Part shown: one piece after another, positions 9,932-19,544 of the stretch
Layout: each line of letters starts with the position of its first letter
How positions within the stretch are numbered: position 1 is the first letter of the stretch
NCBI GenBank assembly: GCA_947095535.1
Contig: OX352772.1
Span: forward strand, 119,406,191-119,470,190
Length of the DNA stretch: 64,000 nucleotides
Reading direction: 5' to 3'
DNA from: Poecilobothrus nobilitatus
Lineage: Eukaryota > Arthropoda > Insecta > Diptera > Dolichopodidae
Translations under genes and position numbers: made by a program
The notes under the pieces: model-generated
Told to the model about the DNA's origin: nothing
Database searches by the model: none
What the model saw: only the letters and a program-made list of their open reading frames with translations

Positions 9932-10520
9932 TAGTTAACAAAAGAGCGCGAAAATTTTTAAAAATTAATGCAATTGCATGAAATATTCTACCTATACATT
10001 ATATTATGTTATATTAGTGACTATATAATTTCAGTTCATTAAAACTGCTATAAAATTAGTATTTGAGTATTTAAAAATGCCGATTTCAATTTAAAATTTA
10101 CTTATATAACTACAAAAAAGTAAAACTAAAAAAGCTGAAATATTTATAAGAAAGTGCCTAAAAACTATAATTTTAAGAAATACGAAACTGTACATAATTT
10201 AGAAACTGTAATAATTTGTTTTCTTTTTGTGTTCATATAAAACTCATATTTAAAGTTCCCGCAAAATAATATTACAACATACATATTATATATTATACAC
10301 ATATGTATTGACAATGGACATAACAATTTGAATAAGTACATAATAATTTAATAAATAAGTGGATATGTAATGTTAAATACAGATTACAGTTCATATAATT
10401 ACAGTTTAAATACACAAACATTAGATTAATGTTACAGCAATTAACAGTACACCATACAAAAATAGTTAAATTTATATACATACATACATATTAGATTGGA
10501 GAAAAATCAAAAATAAAAAA
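9932..10520. other. AT-rich remnant with no supported gene
   Basis: This should be internal sequence of the tRNA-Trp LTR element. It has no open frame longer than about 62 codons, no retroviral motif on either strand, and only low-complexity ATACAT-type stretches near 10480. Confidence 0.4.
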
Positions 10521-10523
10521 TCA

Positions 10524-10669
10524 AGAATTTAATCAACCACATAGACTTTGTCAACATAGATCAAGTCATCTGCTACATACACATAAGTCATCTTCTTATG
10601 ACATTTATAGCCACGCCTGTAAAGGAAAGGCTGTGTAATTTCCTGTTCACATTTATGTGGCAGAGAAAT
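10524..10669 (-). other. Possible orphan terminal exon
   Basis: The minus strand has a long pyrimidine tract ending in AG (10670-10695) followed by an open stretch of 47 codons to a TAA near 10526. It contains KCEQEITQPFLYRRGYKC and ends DKVYVVD. The pyrimidine-AG border resembles a splice acceptor. The base and residue composition looks coding against an AT-rich, stop-dense background. I do not recognise the product. It could be the last exon of a lost host gene or a 3' gene of the minus-strand BEL element. Confidence 0.3.
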
Positions 10670-10839
10670 GCACTAAAAAAAAAAAAAAAATGTTAAAAAT
10701 TCATAAATTTAAAAATGCTTTATGTTTTTATATTTAATGATCTCGATTTTGTTAATGTATATAGTGATCTTAAATATGCATATTTCAAATTAGTTAAACT
10801 ATATTACATAAATATATATACATATATAAAAAAAAAAAA

Positions 10840-11997
10840 TTAATTTTGTTTTGAGTTAGCTGGCATATCTGTTACTAATTCCTGGTGAATAGCTTTGACT
10901 GACATACAAATGAAAAGGGCTACATATGACTTATACCGTTTAGCACCTCTTCCTTTGTGGATTTTCAACACGAATGGGCCACAATAATTTAAACCAGAAT
11001 GTAGGAATGGTCTGGCCATGTGTACTCGTCTTTTTGGTAACTCGCCCATTAGTTGAGTTCGTGTTTCGACCTTTTGTTTAAAGCAAGGAATGCATTTGTA
11101 TATTTGAAAATGGATCGTATTCAGAGCATTAATAATCCAAAATTTTTTTCTTAGTATGGACATCATCAGTTGTGGTCCACCATGTAGACACTCTTTATGA
11201 ACCTTTTCAATTAATAATTTTGTGAAAATATCTTTGTCGCATAAAATGATTGGATGTTTTTCTGAATACGGAAGTACTGAAAACTTAAGACGACCCCCCA
11301 CTCGTAAGATACTTTCTTGATCTAAAAGCGGATTTAATTTTATTAAAGTACCCTTTTTTAAATTATCATTTCGTTTACACATAGCTACCTCTCTTGCAAA
11401 TGTCGTTTGTTGGGCCCACTTTATTAAATGTTTGAACGCCTGCTTAATCTCATTTGATTTTAAATAGGGGGTTTCTCTCCTATCTTTCTCTTTGAGTTTA
11501 CAATTTGCAATGAATCGGTGACAGTATGCTAGCACGCGAATTAATCTTGTATATGACGAAAATTGGTTCTCGATTATATCGTTATTCAATGTTGGTAATA
11601 CAAGGTTTACCTGAAGCTTTCTTTGTTCAAGGCTGGTATGGCCTTCCCTCTTATTTGGCCAATGTGTGTATGATTTCATTAGCCAGTCTGGACCATGCCA
11701 CCATAAGAGATGGTTTTCAAGTTCAGATGGACATAAACCTCTTGACGCGAAGTCTGCGGGATTTTGCTTTGTCGGTACATGATTCCAAATGTTTTGATCA
11801 ACCAGCTCGTGAATGTGTGATACCCTGTTGGCGACGAACGTTGTCCATTTTGTTGGGTGATTTTCAAACCATGCGAGTACAATTTCGGAATCTGTCCATC
11901 CATATAATTTTATTGGTTGTGATATTCGTAGAGCCTGTAGAGTATACTTTAAGAGTTTGGCTCCTAACACGGCAGCGCATAATTCAAGTCGCGGCAA
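10840..11997 (-). pseudogene. pol: BEL/Pao Pol: RNase H and truncated integrase
   Basis: The frame begins PRLELCAAVLGAKLL, continues with YGWTDSEIVLAWF and NPADFASRG (RNase H region of BEL/Pao), then a linker. The integrase zinc region has HKECLHGG and CIPCFKQK (His, His, Cys, Cys). It goes on to GLNYCGPFVLK and SYVALFICMSVKAIHQELV, and ends at a stop at 10840 before the remaining catalytic Asp and Glu. In this family the first integrase catalytic Asp lies in a G-x-D-Y-x-G-P motif. Here it is Asn. Role in the family: RNA removal and cDNA integration. Truncation plus the Asn make this copy inactive. Confidence 0.85.
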
Positions 11998-12051
11998 CGA
12001 TATGGTTCGTAATGAGAATCCTGCCGATCTTGTGGCGCTTATGATCTGTTG

Positions 12052-12957
12052 TTAAGCCTGTAATGCTGTTTCAACGTCATCTGCTCCCGACAACAGATCA
12101 TCGACGTAAAAGGCATTGTTTATAATTCTGCATCCTACAGGAAAATTATCCATTTCATCATGTGCCAGTTTTTTAAGAGTTTTCTCTGCTAAGTATGGTG
12201 CGCTTTTTGTGCCAAACGTGACTGTCAATAATTTGTAATCTCGAATTGGAAGGGATGGATCTACCTTCCACACTCTTCTCTGATACTCCGTGTGCCCATT
12301 CTTTTTCCATATTTGACGATACTTTTTTTCGATGTCGGCCGTGAAAGCAACTCGATGTTTTCGCCATCTGATCAATATCGTCAACAACTCATCTTGAATC
12401 GTTGGTCCTTTTAACAACATGTCATTTGAGCACTTGCCACTTTTTGTCGCTCTAGAAGCATCGAATACTACTCGAAGTTTTGTTGTGGTACTCGTCTCTT
12501 TAATGACCCCGTGATGAGGCAGGTAGCTGGTTTTATAGGACAGGATGTTTGGCCCACTGTTTTGAAAGAGCTTTTCAGGATCAACTAGACTCATGTGACC
12601 CAATGTTTTGTACTCATTGATACATTTAATATATTCTGTTTTCAACTCTACATTATTTTTAAAACGCTTTTCTAATTGGTATAGCCTTTGTAGCGCTATG
12701 TTTCTAAATGGACCTAAAAAGTCACTATGTGTCGTTGTTCTAAATGGTAGCTGAACTTCATAAGTACCATCGGCATGTCGCGTTGTTGTTTCGGTATATA
12801 TCCTTTCACATTCTTTCTCTTCTTCTGTTTGCAAAACAGTGTTTTGCACTTCTTCCACCTCCCAAAAAGATTTTAGCTGCTTTTCTAGATTTAAGGATAA
12901 TTGAAAATTCCTTATGGTCACATTTTGTGGTGCAGATTCATGATTCTGGCCTGACAA
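12052..12957 (-). pseudogene. pol: BEL/Pao Pol: reverse transcriptase
   Basis: The 301-codon frame holds the RT fingers and palm: YLPHHGVIKETSTTTKLRVV with VFDASRATKSG, LLKGPTIQDELLTILIRWR, AFTADIEKKYRQIW (motif A), LLTVTFGTKSAPYLAEKTL, and the catalytic NAFYVDDLLSGADD (YVDD). Frameshifts separate it from the protease upstream (near 12960-13070) and the RNase H downstream (11998-12051). All core RT catalytic residues are visible. The family role is cDNA synthesis from the tRNA-primed genomic RNA. Confidence 0.88.
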
Positions 12958-13073
12958 AATCCAACCAAATATGGTTTACTGTGCGATCGGAATACCTGTT
13001 TCCCCCTGCATTAAACCTTCTAACAAAATTTGACTGCACACGTCAGCACCCAAAAGTACATCTAAAAAAATCA

Positions 13074-13405
13074 TCAGTCAAACTTCGGATCAGCTAGTTC
13101 TAAACCTTCTATGTGTTCCCAATGTCTATTTTGTATATCAGTTTGAGGTAACAAATTTGTAAGTTTCGGTAGTACCAAACCTTCCACATTGATGTCAGTA
13201 TCTTGATGAAGATATTTTAAAGTAAATCTAATACGTGACTTGACAGAGTGAACTCTTTCTCGACCAATACTTTGGATTGTAGCGTTGATTGCTTCCTTTT
13301 TTAATCTATACCTTTGAACCACCTTCTCTGTTATGAATGAAGCCTGTGATCCTTGATCTATCAGGGCTCTTACTACACATTCTTCTCCGATTGGGCTTAG
13401 AATTC
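13074..13405 (-). pseudogene. pol: BEL/Pao aspartic protease
   Basis: In frame with 13074-13322 the sequence reads VVRALIDQGSQASFI just upstream (DQG in place of DTG/DSG, usual for BEL/Pao), then EKVVQRYRLKKEAIN, SIGRERVHSVKSRI and LPKLTNLLPQTDI. This is the DUF1758-type retropepsin that cleaves Gag-Pol. A frameshift near 13400 separates it from the zinc-knuckle frame and another separates it from RT. Confidence 0.8.
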
Positions 13406-14809
13406 TTAATAATGCTGTTGCAAGTAGAATTTGATGAGTTCGACCTTTATACCCAAATGAGTTATTGTCATTTGTGCGATTGTGATGAACTGAGGTATAA
13501 ATTCTGGACTATCAACATTTAATATGTGGTTTGTGGATATAACTGTGTCATTTTGACATGATGTGGAAGGACTGTAGACTGCTCTGGTGCCACCATTGGA
13601 ATGATTGCCCACTATAACATTATTCATTTTGAAGTGAATGAGAGTATGATGACGCTTGTTACAATGAACACATGTATGCTGACTTGAACAGTCTTTCAAC
13701 ATATGCCCAGCTCCCAGACAATTTAAACATAGTCGTTTTTCTCGTACAATTTCTGACCTTTTTGAAGGATTTAATGCAAAAAAATTTTGACATCTTCTTA
13801 TAACATGGTGGCCATTGCACAACGAGCACATCGAATTTGTTTGTAAATGGAAATTGTTAATTGTTGGTTTAACTTTTGTATTACTATTTGTATTTTTGAA
13901 TTCTGCTTTTATTGGTCCTCTTGAATTTACAGCTTCCAACGCTCTTAAGGCTGGTAATTGTTTTAGTTTTGCTTATTTCTTGTTCCCATAACTGATGAGT
14001 TGCTTGCGGCAATCTTTGGGTGACGATAAACGTGACTATTGGATCCCATGTTTCTGTTTTTATATCTAAAGCTTGTAAACATTCAAATGTTGTATCCAAC
14101 AATCCCTTAATGCCCTGTGCAGTCTCATTGATGGTCGTGTTGTGGTTTAAAAGCCTCTTTAGTTGATTGTTGACGAGCACCCTCTTATTATCATATCTTT
14201 CCATCAACAATTCCCATGCAGCCGTATAATTCCTTTCGGTAACATGAAAATGACGTTCAGGTTCACCGATTAGTTGTACTTTCAGATATTGAAGTTTTTG
14301 TACATCCGATAGAGATTCATTATTATGTATCATTGTTGTGAATAGATCATGGAAAGTTGGCCATTTCGTGTAGTCCCCGCCAAATTTTTCAAATGAAATT
14401 TTTGGAAGTTGAATTCCGCTATCAATGTATTTCCGATTCTCCTTCGATATGTTTGCTATGGTTACTGGAGTTTCGACAGAGGTCGTATCTCTCTTCACCT
14501 CCTCTTGGTATTTCTCCAACATGGCATGATAATTGTTGTCAAAAAAACTCTGTGTCTCCGCATGCACGTCATTCTCAATATATTCATGGTTAATTTCTAG
14601 TTCTTCGCTCACACTGAAGAATAGAATGGATCTGTGACCCTCTTCGAAAGCGTCCCACATAGCCTCGAAATCCTTTAATTTTTTTTCGTAGTATGGTCTC
14701 GTTTTCCTCACTGAGTCATCTTTCTTATAATTGGTTATGAATTTTTCCATCAGCATTTTTTGAACCTTTGTTTGACGATCATTTGCTCTATTCTTTTTGC
14801 GTCGGCCAT
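13406..14809 (-). pseudogene. gag: BEL/Pao Gag with zinc knuckles
   Basis: The likely start is the ATG at 14809 (MADAKRIE), with a one-base shift before the 14756 frame. That frame carries YYEKKLKDFEAMWDAFEEGH, LPKISFEKFGGDY, WPTFHDLFTTMIH, VQKLQYLKVQLIGEPERHF, TAAWELLMERYDN, and WDPIVTFIVTQRLP. It then shifts near 13900 to a frame with three Cys/His clusters: CSLCNGHHVIRRC, CLNCLGAGHMLKDC and CVHCNKRHHTLIH. This is the complete domain order of BEL/Pao Gag, the structural and RNA-packaging protein. Two frameshifts inactivate it. Confidence 0.87.
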
Positions 14810-15370
14810 TTTTGATAATGAATTTGAATATAATAGTGAATATAATAGAATATAATAACGTAATAAATATAATGGATTTTAACTTAATAATGTAGTTGTA
14901 TAATGTAATGAATTTAAATTATGATTGATTCTTTTTTTTTTTTTTTAATAATTTTATTGGTAATTGGATATAATATCTTTTAGCTTAATAATTTAATATA
15001 TTCAAGATGAAAATTTCTAATGTTTAATACAAAAAATATTTTTTTTTTTTTTAGAACTGAAAATTCAACAACACACCTACCAACCTGACTTAATGCTGCC
15101 CTTTGCTGTTCGCGAGACTGTTTGTTATACCGCGCGCGCTTTTTTTGTATTATTATAGTAAATTATATTATGTTTAAAATCTAGTTTTTATATTATTACT
15201 TATTAATAATTATTATTATATATTATTATTATGTAAGTTTATAAGTTCAGAAATAGTTTTAGTTGAAAGTAATTTTTTTATTAATCACACACTATCTTTG
15301 TTTTTTGATCAAAAAATTTTTTCCAATTTTAAACAAAATTTTGATTTATATTCAAATAAATGTTAATTCT
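14810..15370 (-). other. BEL element 2 leader, Gag-proximal part
   Basis: AT-rich non-coding sequence between the Gag start and the inserted GTCC element. A short GC-rich patch CCGCGCGCGC lies at about 15131. No coding potential. Confidence 0.45.
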
Positions 15371-17165
15371 TTTTAGCACATTTCCAAAAAAATTTTGAAA
15401 AAATGTGCTTATTAGTTTCACTCTGTCCGTCCGTCCGTCCGTCCGTCCGTCCGTCCGTCTGTTTACAAAACTTCTACACCGTTAAAGATAGAGAAAAAAA
15501 ATTTTAACCATAGGTAGGTCTCATAAAAAAAATAATTTTGTGGAACAACTTTTTCATGTAGCCCCCCTCATTACGGAGCTACACCCCCTCAAACTTTGAA
15601 AAAGCCCTATTTTTAAATGCATATATCTTATGTTCTGCTTAAGATTTTTTCAATCTGAAAACGTCATTCGACAGGTATTTCTTTTATCTTTGTAAATTAA
15701 TATCAAAATTATACAATTTTTTTAAATTTAGTATTTAAATTTACCGTTATGTGAAAACCAAATTTTGCATGATTTTTCTACTTTCATAACTCCGGCACGC
15801 TTCTAGATACAAGCTTGAAATTTTGAGGCAAGAAAGAACTTTTAGAATTAGTATAAGTTTGCTCAGAAAATTTTTTCGGACCACCCCCTGTTTATGAGCT
15901 ATTAGGGCTTAAAAATTGAAAATTTGCTATTTTTAAACACCTGTAACTTAGGAACCTGCACACATTTTACTTCTGCAAGATGTAAAAATTAAAGCTACAA
16001 TAATATATTTTTACGTGTGTGAAAGGTTTATTTTAATTGTAAAGGGTTCCAAAGTTGCAGCTCTTCAAAGTTGTAAAAAAGTCCCATTTTCAGATGTATA
16101 TATCTCGGGCTCTGCGTAATAGTTTTGCAATCTAAAACCGGCAGAAGATCGAAAATTTTATTATCTATATAAAACAATATCAAAATTATGTAATATTTTG
16201 TAATTTACTATTTAAATTTACCGTTATGTGAAAACCACATTTTGCATGAAATTTCTTTTTTCATAACTCCGGCACCCCTTTAGATAGGAACCTGAAATTT
16301 TGAGACAAGAAAGAACTTTTAGAATTAGTATAAGTTTCCTCAGAAAATTTTTTGGTAACGCCCCCTCTTTAAGAGTTATTACGCCTCAAAAATTGAAAAT
16401 TTGCTATTTTTAGACACCTGTAACTTAGGCACCTGTAAAAATTTTTCTTCGGCAAGACATGAAAATGAAAGCTACAATAATATATTTTTACGTGTGTGAA
16501 AGGTTTATTTTAGTTGTAAAGGGTTCCAAAGCTGCAGCTCTTCAAAATTGTAAAAAAGCTCCATTTTCAGATGTATATATCTCGGGCTTTGCGTAATAGT
16601 TTTGCAATCTAAAACCGGTAGAAGATCGAAAATTTTATTATCTATATAAAACAATATCAAAATTATGTAATATTTTGTAATTTACGATTTAAATTTACCG
16701 TTATGTGAAAACCACATTTTGCATGAAATTTCTTTTTTCATAACTCCGGCACCCCTTTAGATAGGAATCTGAAATTTTGAGACAAGAAAGAACTTTTAGA
16801 ATTAGTATAAGTTTCCTCAGAAAATTTTTTGGTAACGCCCCCTCTTTAAGAGTTATTACGCCTCAAAAATTGAAAATTTGCTATTTTTAGACACCTGTAA
16901 CTTAGGCACCTGTAAAAACTTTTCTTCGGCAAGACATAAAAATTAAAGCTTCAATAATATATTTTTACGTGTGTTAACAGCTTTTCTTAGTTATATAGGA
17001 TTCCGGACTTACGGCCCCTCAAAATCTCAAAAATGTCCTATTTTCAAGTTTTTTCTTATTACATGAAATTTTCAAATTTTTGTGTAAGCCACACTTCTAA
17101 ACAATTTGTATTGAGTTTTGGAAATGTGCGCTTTTAAAAACCGTTGGTTTACATTCTACCTTGTT
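15371..17165 (+). mobile_element. GTCC element family 3, full copy with internal 477-bp repeats
   Basis: Begins TTTTTAGCACATTTCC and ends with the inverted match TTTTGGAAATGTGC (about 17115-17130), then the hairpin AACC-GTT-GGTT (17139-17149) and CTACCTTG before T-rich flank. A GTCC tract lies at 15425-15460. No coding capacity. The body contains the same block three times: ACCGTTATGTGAAAACCA occurs at 15743, 16220 and 16697, an exact 477-bp spacing. Architecture (subterminal inverted repeats, 3' hairpin, GTCY microsatellite) matches non-autonomous Helentron/mini-me-type repeats. It is inserted in the BEL element 2 leader. Confidence 0.75.
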
Positions 17166-17625
17166 TAAATCTGCAGCACTTAAAATCATAGCTTTTTTTT
17201 TTTATTTAATTTTCAAATTGGTTTTTTTATTTTAAAATATTCTGTGATGGAAATTTTGAAATCACCAGTTATCTTTATTTTATTTTAAACGCTATTTTGT
17301 GGTAGAATATGCGGTTTTAAAATGACAAGGTTTTATTTTATTTTAAACGTTATTCTGCGTTAGAATATATGGTTTAAAATATCACACTCTTTAATGTAAA
17401 TCACAAGTTCTTTATCCCCTTTTTTTTTTTTAATCTATTTTATTTAAAATATCCCTTTGTTTTAAACCACAAGTTTTTCAATATATTTTACTTAAAATAT
17501 TCTGGCATAAAAATTTTACTATCACAAGTTTTTATTTTATTTTAAACGTTATTCTGTGTGAGAATAGACGGTTTAAAATATCACACTTTGAAATATCACC
17601 TTCACAATATTCACTATATTCAGAA
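17166..17625 (-). repeat. BEL element 2 leader with degenerate tandem repeats
   Basis: Between the GTCC element and the primer site, a unit of about 60 bp recurs in degenerate form: TTTTATTTTAAACG, then TTATTCTGTG, AGAATA and GGTTTAAAATATCAC. Complete or partial units lie near 17270, 17330 and 17535. Such leader repeats can hold regulatory or insulator activity in some LTR elements, which is only a suggestion here. Confidence 0.5.
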
Positions 17626-17643
17626 ATCCGGCTCGAAGGACCA
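17626..17643 (-). other. Primer-binding site complementary to tRNA-Tyr
   Basis: Plus strand ATCCGGCTCGAAGGACCA, identical to 3201-3218 and to the tRNA-Tyr 3' end with CCA. It sets the 5' LTR border of BEL element 2 at about 17644. Confidence 0.85.
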
Positions 17644-18455
17644 AATGTTTTTAGACGTAATTAAAAACTATATTTTTTTGTTTAGATTTCTGAATTTTAT
17701 GATTTATATTTTCTTCTCAAAAAATTTTGCGAATTTACATGTTTTGTACTCGAACGTTAATCAATGATTAAAAATAAAAAATTCTAAAACAATCTAACAT
17801 TAAACTTATCTTTACAACTTGTTTAAACTATAACCGTTCGAGGTCAATGACTTTTGTTTAAAATTTAAATCATTTCAAAGTACATAATACAAAGTACATA
17901 AAAAAAAAAGTATAATTAATAGCATCTGTTTTAACAGTTTACATTTTTATACAATTATTTAAAGTTCCACATTTAAATTTAAGTTTACAGAAATAATTAA
18001 CATTATTAGTTTTAAGTGTACAGAAATAATTAACATTATGTTCTATAATAATATTCTATGATTATGGATCAGAGCCATCTATTAGATTTAATGTAAATAT
18101 AATTTAATAATTAATTTCTATAATTCAATTTTAATATTTAACTAAGTGAAATAATAGGAATGAAATATTATTGAATAAAAAGTAATTATTGTGAATTAAT
18201 ATGTGACATAACAATATTTGTCACATGCATTTAAGGTAAGTAAATAATAAATACATAATATATAGTATGTAAATAATAAATAAAATAATATATTATAATT
18301 GTTGTAATATTAATATTACAGAATAATTGGATCATTATTGTTGGTGAGAGATGACTCGGTGACTCGGTGACATAGTGACGTTTCAACTCCCATATTTCAG
18401 ATAAGTATAGATTTAAATATTTTGTTGATGTGTTTCTTTGTATTTCTTTATTTTC
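17644..18455 (-). other. Putative 5' LTR of BEL element 2 and adjoining AT-rich DNA
   Basis: Directly beyond the primer site. It is AT-rich, with a local near-duplicate (TTTACAGAAATAATTAACATT-like blocks around 17990 and 18020) but no open frame. With no second LTR copy the far end is undefined. From about 18460 the sequence belongs again to the enclosing plus-strand element. Confidence 0.4.
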
Positions 18456-18457
18456 AA

Positions 18458-18560
18458 TTGTAGGTGGTTCCATTATGTAATGCGCAGACGGAACAAGAAC
18501 CATGTAAAATATTTGTAGGTGCAATATCCATATTAATGCCGCTTAACCAATAACCTCCCT
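18458..18560 (+). other. Possible last coding segment of the enclosing LTR element
   Basis: After TTTTCAATTGTAG, which resembles a splice acceptor, a 29-codon frame reads VVPLCNAQTEQEPCKIFV and ends at TAA near 18552. A pyrimidine run and a polypurine stretch follow, then the LTR. Its position suggests the C-terminus of a 3' (env-like) gene. Too short to identify. Confidence 0.22.
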
Positions 18561-18587
18561 ATTTTTTTTTTTTTTATGTTTCGTTTT

Positions 18588-18605
18588 GTTTCGGGGGCGG
18601 AATGA
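18588..18605 (+). other. Polypurine tract
   Basis: CGGGGGCGGAATGA lies directly before the TGTGGCGG start of the right LTR. It marks the plus-strand priming site and supports plus orientation for the enclosing element. Confidence 0.55.
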
Positions 18606-19537
18606 TGTGGCGGTCACCTATAGTTTGCAGGAACTAAATTAACGAAAGTATTGAAAATATTGTACATGCACATAATATGTTGATATATCGGTACTACTCT
18701 CATTTACTACAAAATAAATATAGTAGAATAGTATATACATAAGTTTTTATACCCTACACATTAAATATAGGGTATATTAACTTTGGTATGGTGTTTGTAA
18801 CCACCAAAAGGAAGCGAGTTAGGTATAGACATGTACATATATTCTGAATCAGGATCACCGCCTGAGTCGATTTAGCGATGTCCGTCCGTCCGTCCGTACG
18901 CACGATAACTCAAAAAATAATGATGCTATCTTGATGAAATTTATACTGTAGGTTAACAATGACTAAGGTAAGGCGGGGATTGTAAATGGGCGAAATCGGA
19001 TCATGCGTTCGAGTACCTCCCATACAACTCCCAAAACCTAATACGCATATTTTCGAAATTAATAAAGATAGAAACTTAAAATTTGGTACTAGGGTGTTGT
19101 TTCCTGAATCCCTGATTTGTCCAAAATTTAAGATGAATTAGAATGGTTGTTCGGGTATCTGCCACACAACTTCTAAGACCAAACAAGCATATCTTCGAAA
19201 TTAATAAATATATAAACTTGAAATTTGATATAAGAATGTTCTACCCTGTTAATGTCTCTAAAATGTGAGATGAATTGGGGTGGTGGTCCGATCTGAAATT
19301 TTGTACAAAGGTTGTAAAAGCATTTATTTTTTTAGCTTAGTTATATTAAATACCTAACTAAAATAACTTATGGATTTTTAATTTAATTTGAATTTTTTAG
19401 GTGTAGGGTATAAATAAGTCGGTTGCATCGACTTACTGTTACTTTTACTTGATTTAGTCTTAAGCAGATCATGAAGAAATAAAGAAGTTTAGTTTAAACA
19501 TTAAATATTATGTGTTTTTCTTATATATATATTTATA
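18606..19537 (+). repeat. 3' LTR of the plus-strand LTR element, interrupted
   Basis: Starts TGTGGCGGTCACC, matches the 9677 LTR to GTATATA...AAGTTTTT, is interrupted at 18749-19453, then resumes with TAGTCTTAAGCAGATCATGA and continues to ATATATTTATA. The last 11 bases of the LTR (AAGTAAGCACA) are missing where the next element begins. Confidence 0.75.
18749..19453 (+). mobile_element. GTCC element family 2, inserted in an LTR
   Basis: 705 bp. Begins ATACCCTACACATTAAAT. The inverted match GTGTAGGGTAT lies at 19401-19411, followed by the hairpin AAGTCG-gttgcat-CGACTT (19416-19434) and an end in ACTTGAT. A GTCC tract lies at 18881-18897, next to a sequence reading GAGTCGATTTAGCGATGTCC. The other LTR gives the empty site, a run of seven T. 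No target duplication is seen and no protein is encoded. Confidence 0.75.
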
Positions 19538-19544
19538 CTTTTTT

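Larger units (their letters stand above)
10840..17643 (-). mobile_element. BEL/Pao LTR retrotransposon 2, 3'-truncated
   Basis: Minus-strand order: tRNA-Tyr primer site (17626-17643), leader with a GTCC-element insertion, Gag, aspartic protease, RT, RNase H, and an integrase that stops within its core at 10840. No matching LTR follows the integrase, so the 3' end is lost. The whole lies between two LTRs of an oppositely oriented element (9677 and 18606), a nested arrangement. Confidence 0.8.

Noticed and set aside
11526..12044. 172-codon plus-strand open frame opposite BEL Pol
   Set aside because: Antisense shadow of the RNase H region, without recognisable domains.
15371..17165. MITE or foldback transposon mobilised by a DDE transposase
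   Set aside because: The inverted repeats are subterminal, a hairpin lies beyond the 3' one, and filled/empty comparisons for sister families show no target duplication.
17644..19537. Whole region as one long BEL 5' LTR with its partner at 8.7-9.9 kb
   Set aside because: Similarity between the two places starts sharply at TGTGGCGG and ends at the primer site side, and 8.7-9.68 kb does not resemble 17.64-18.6 kb.
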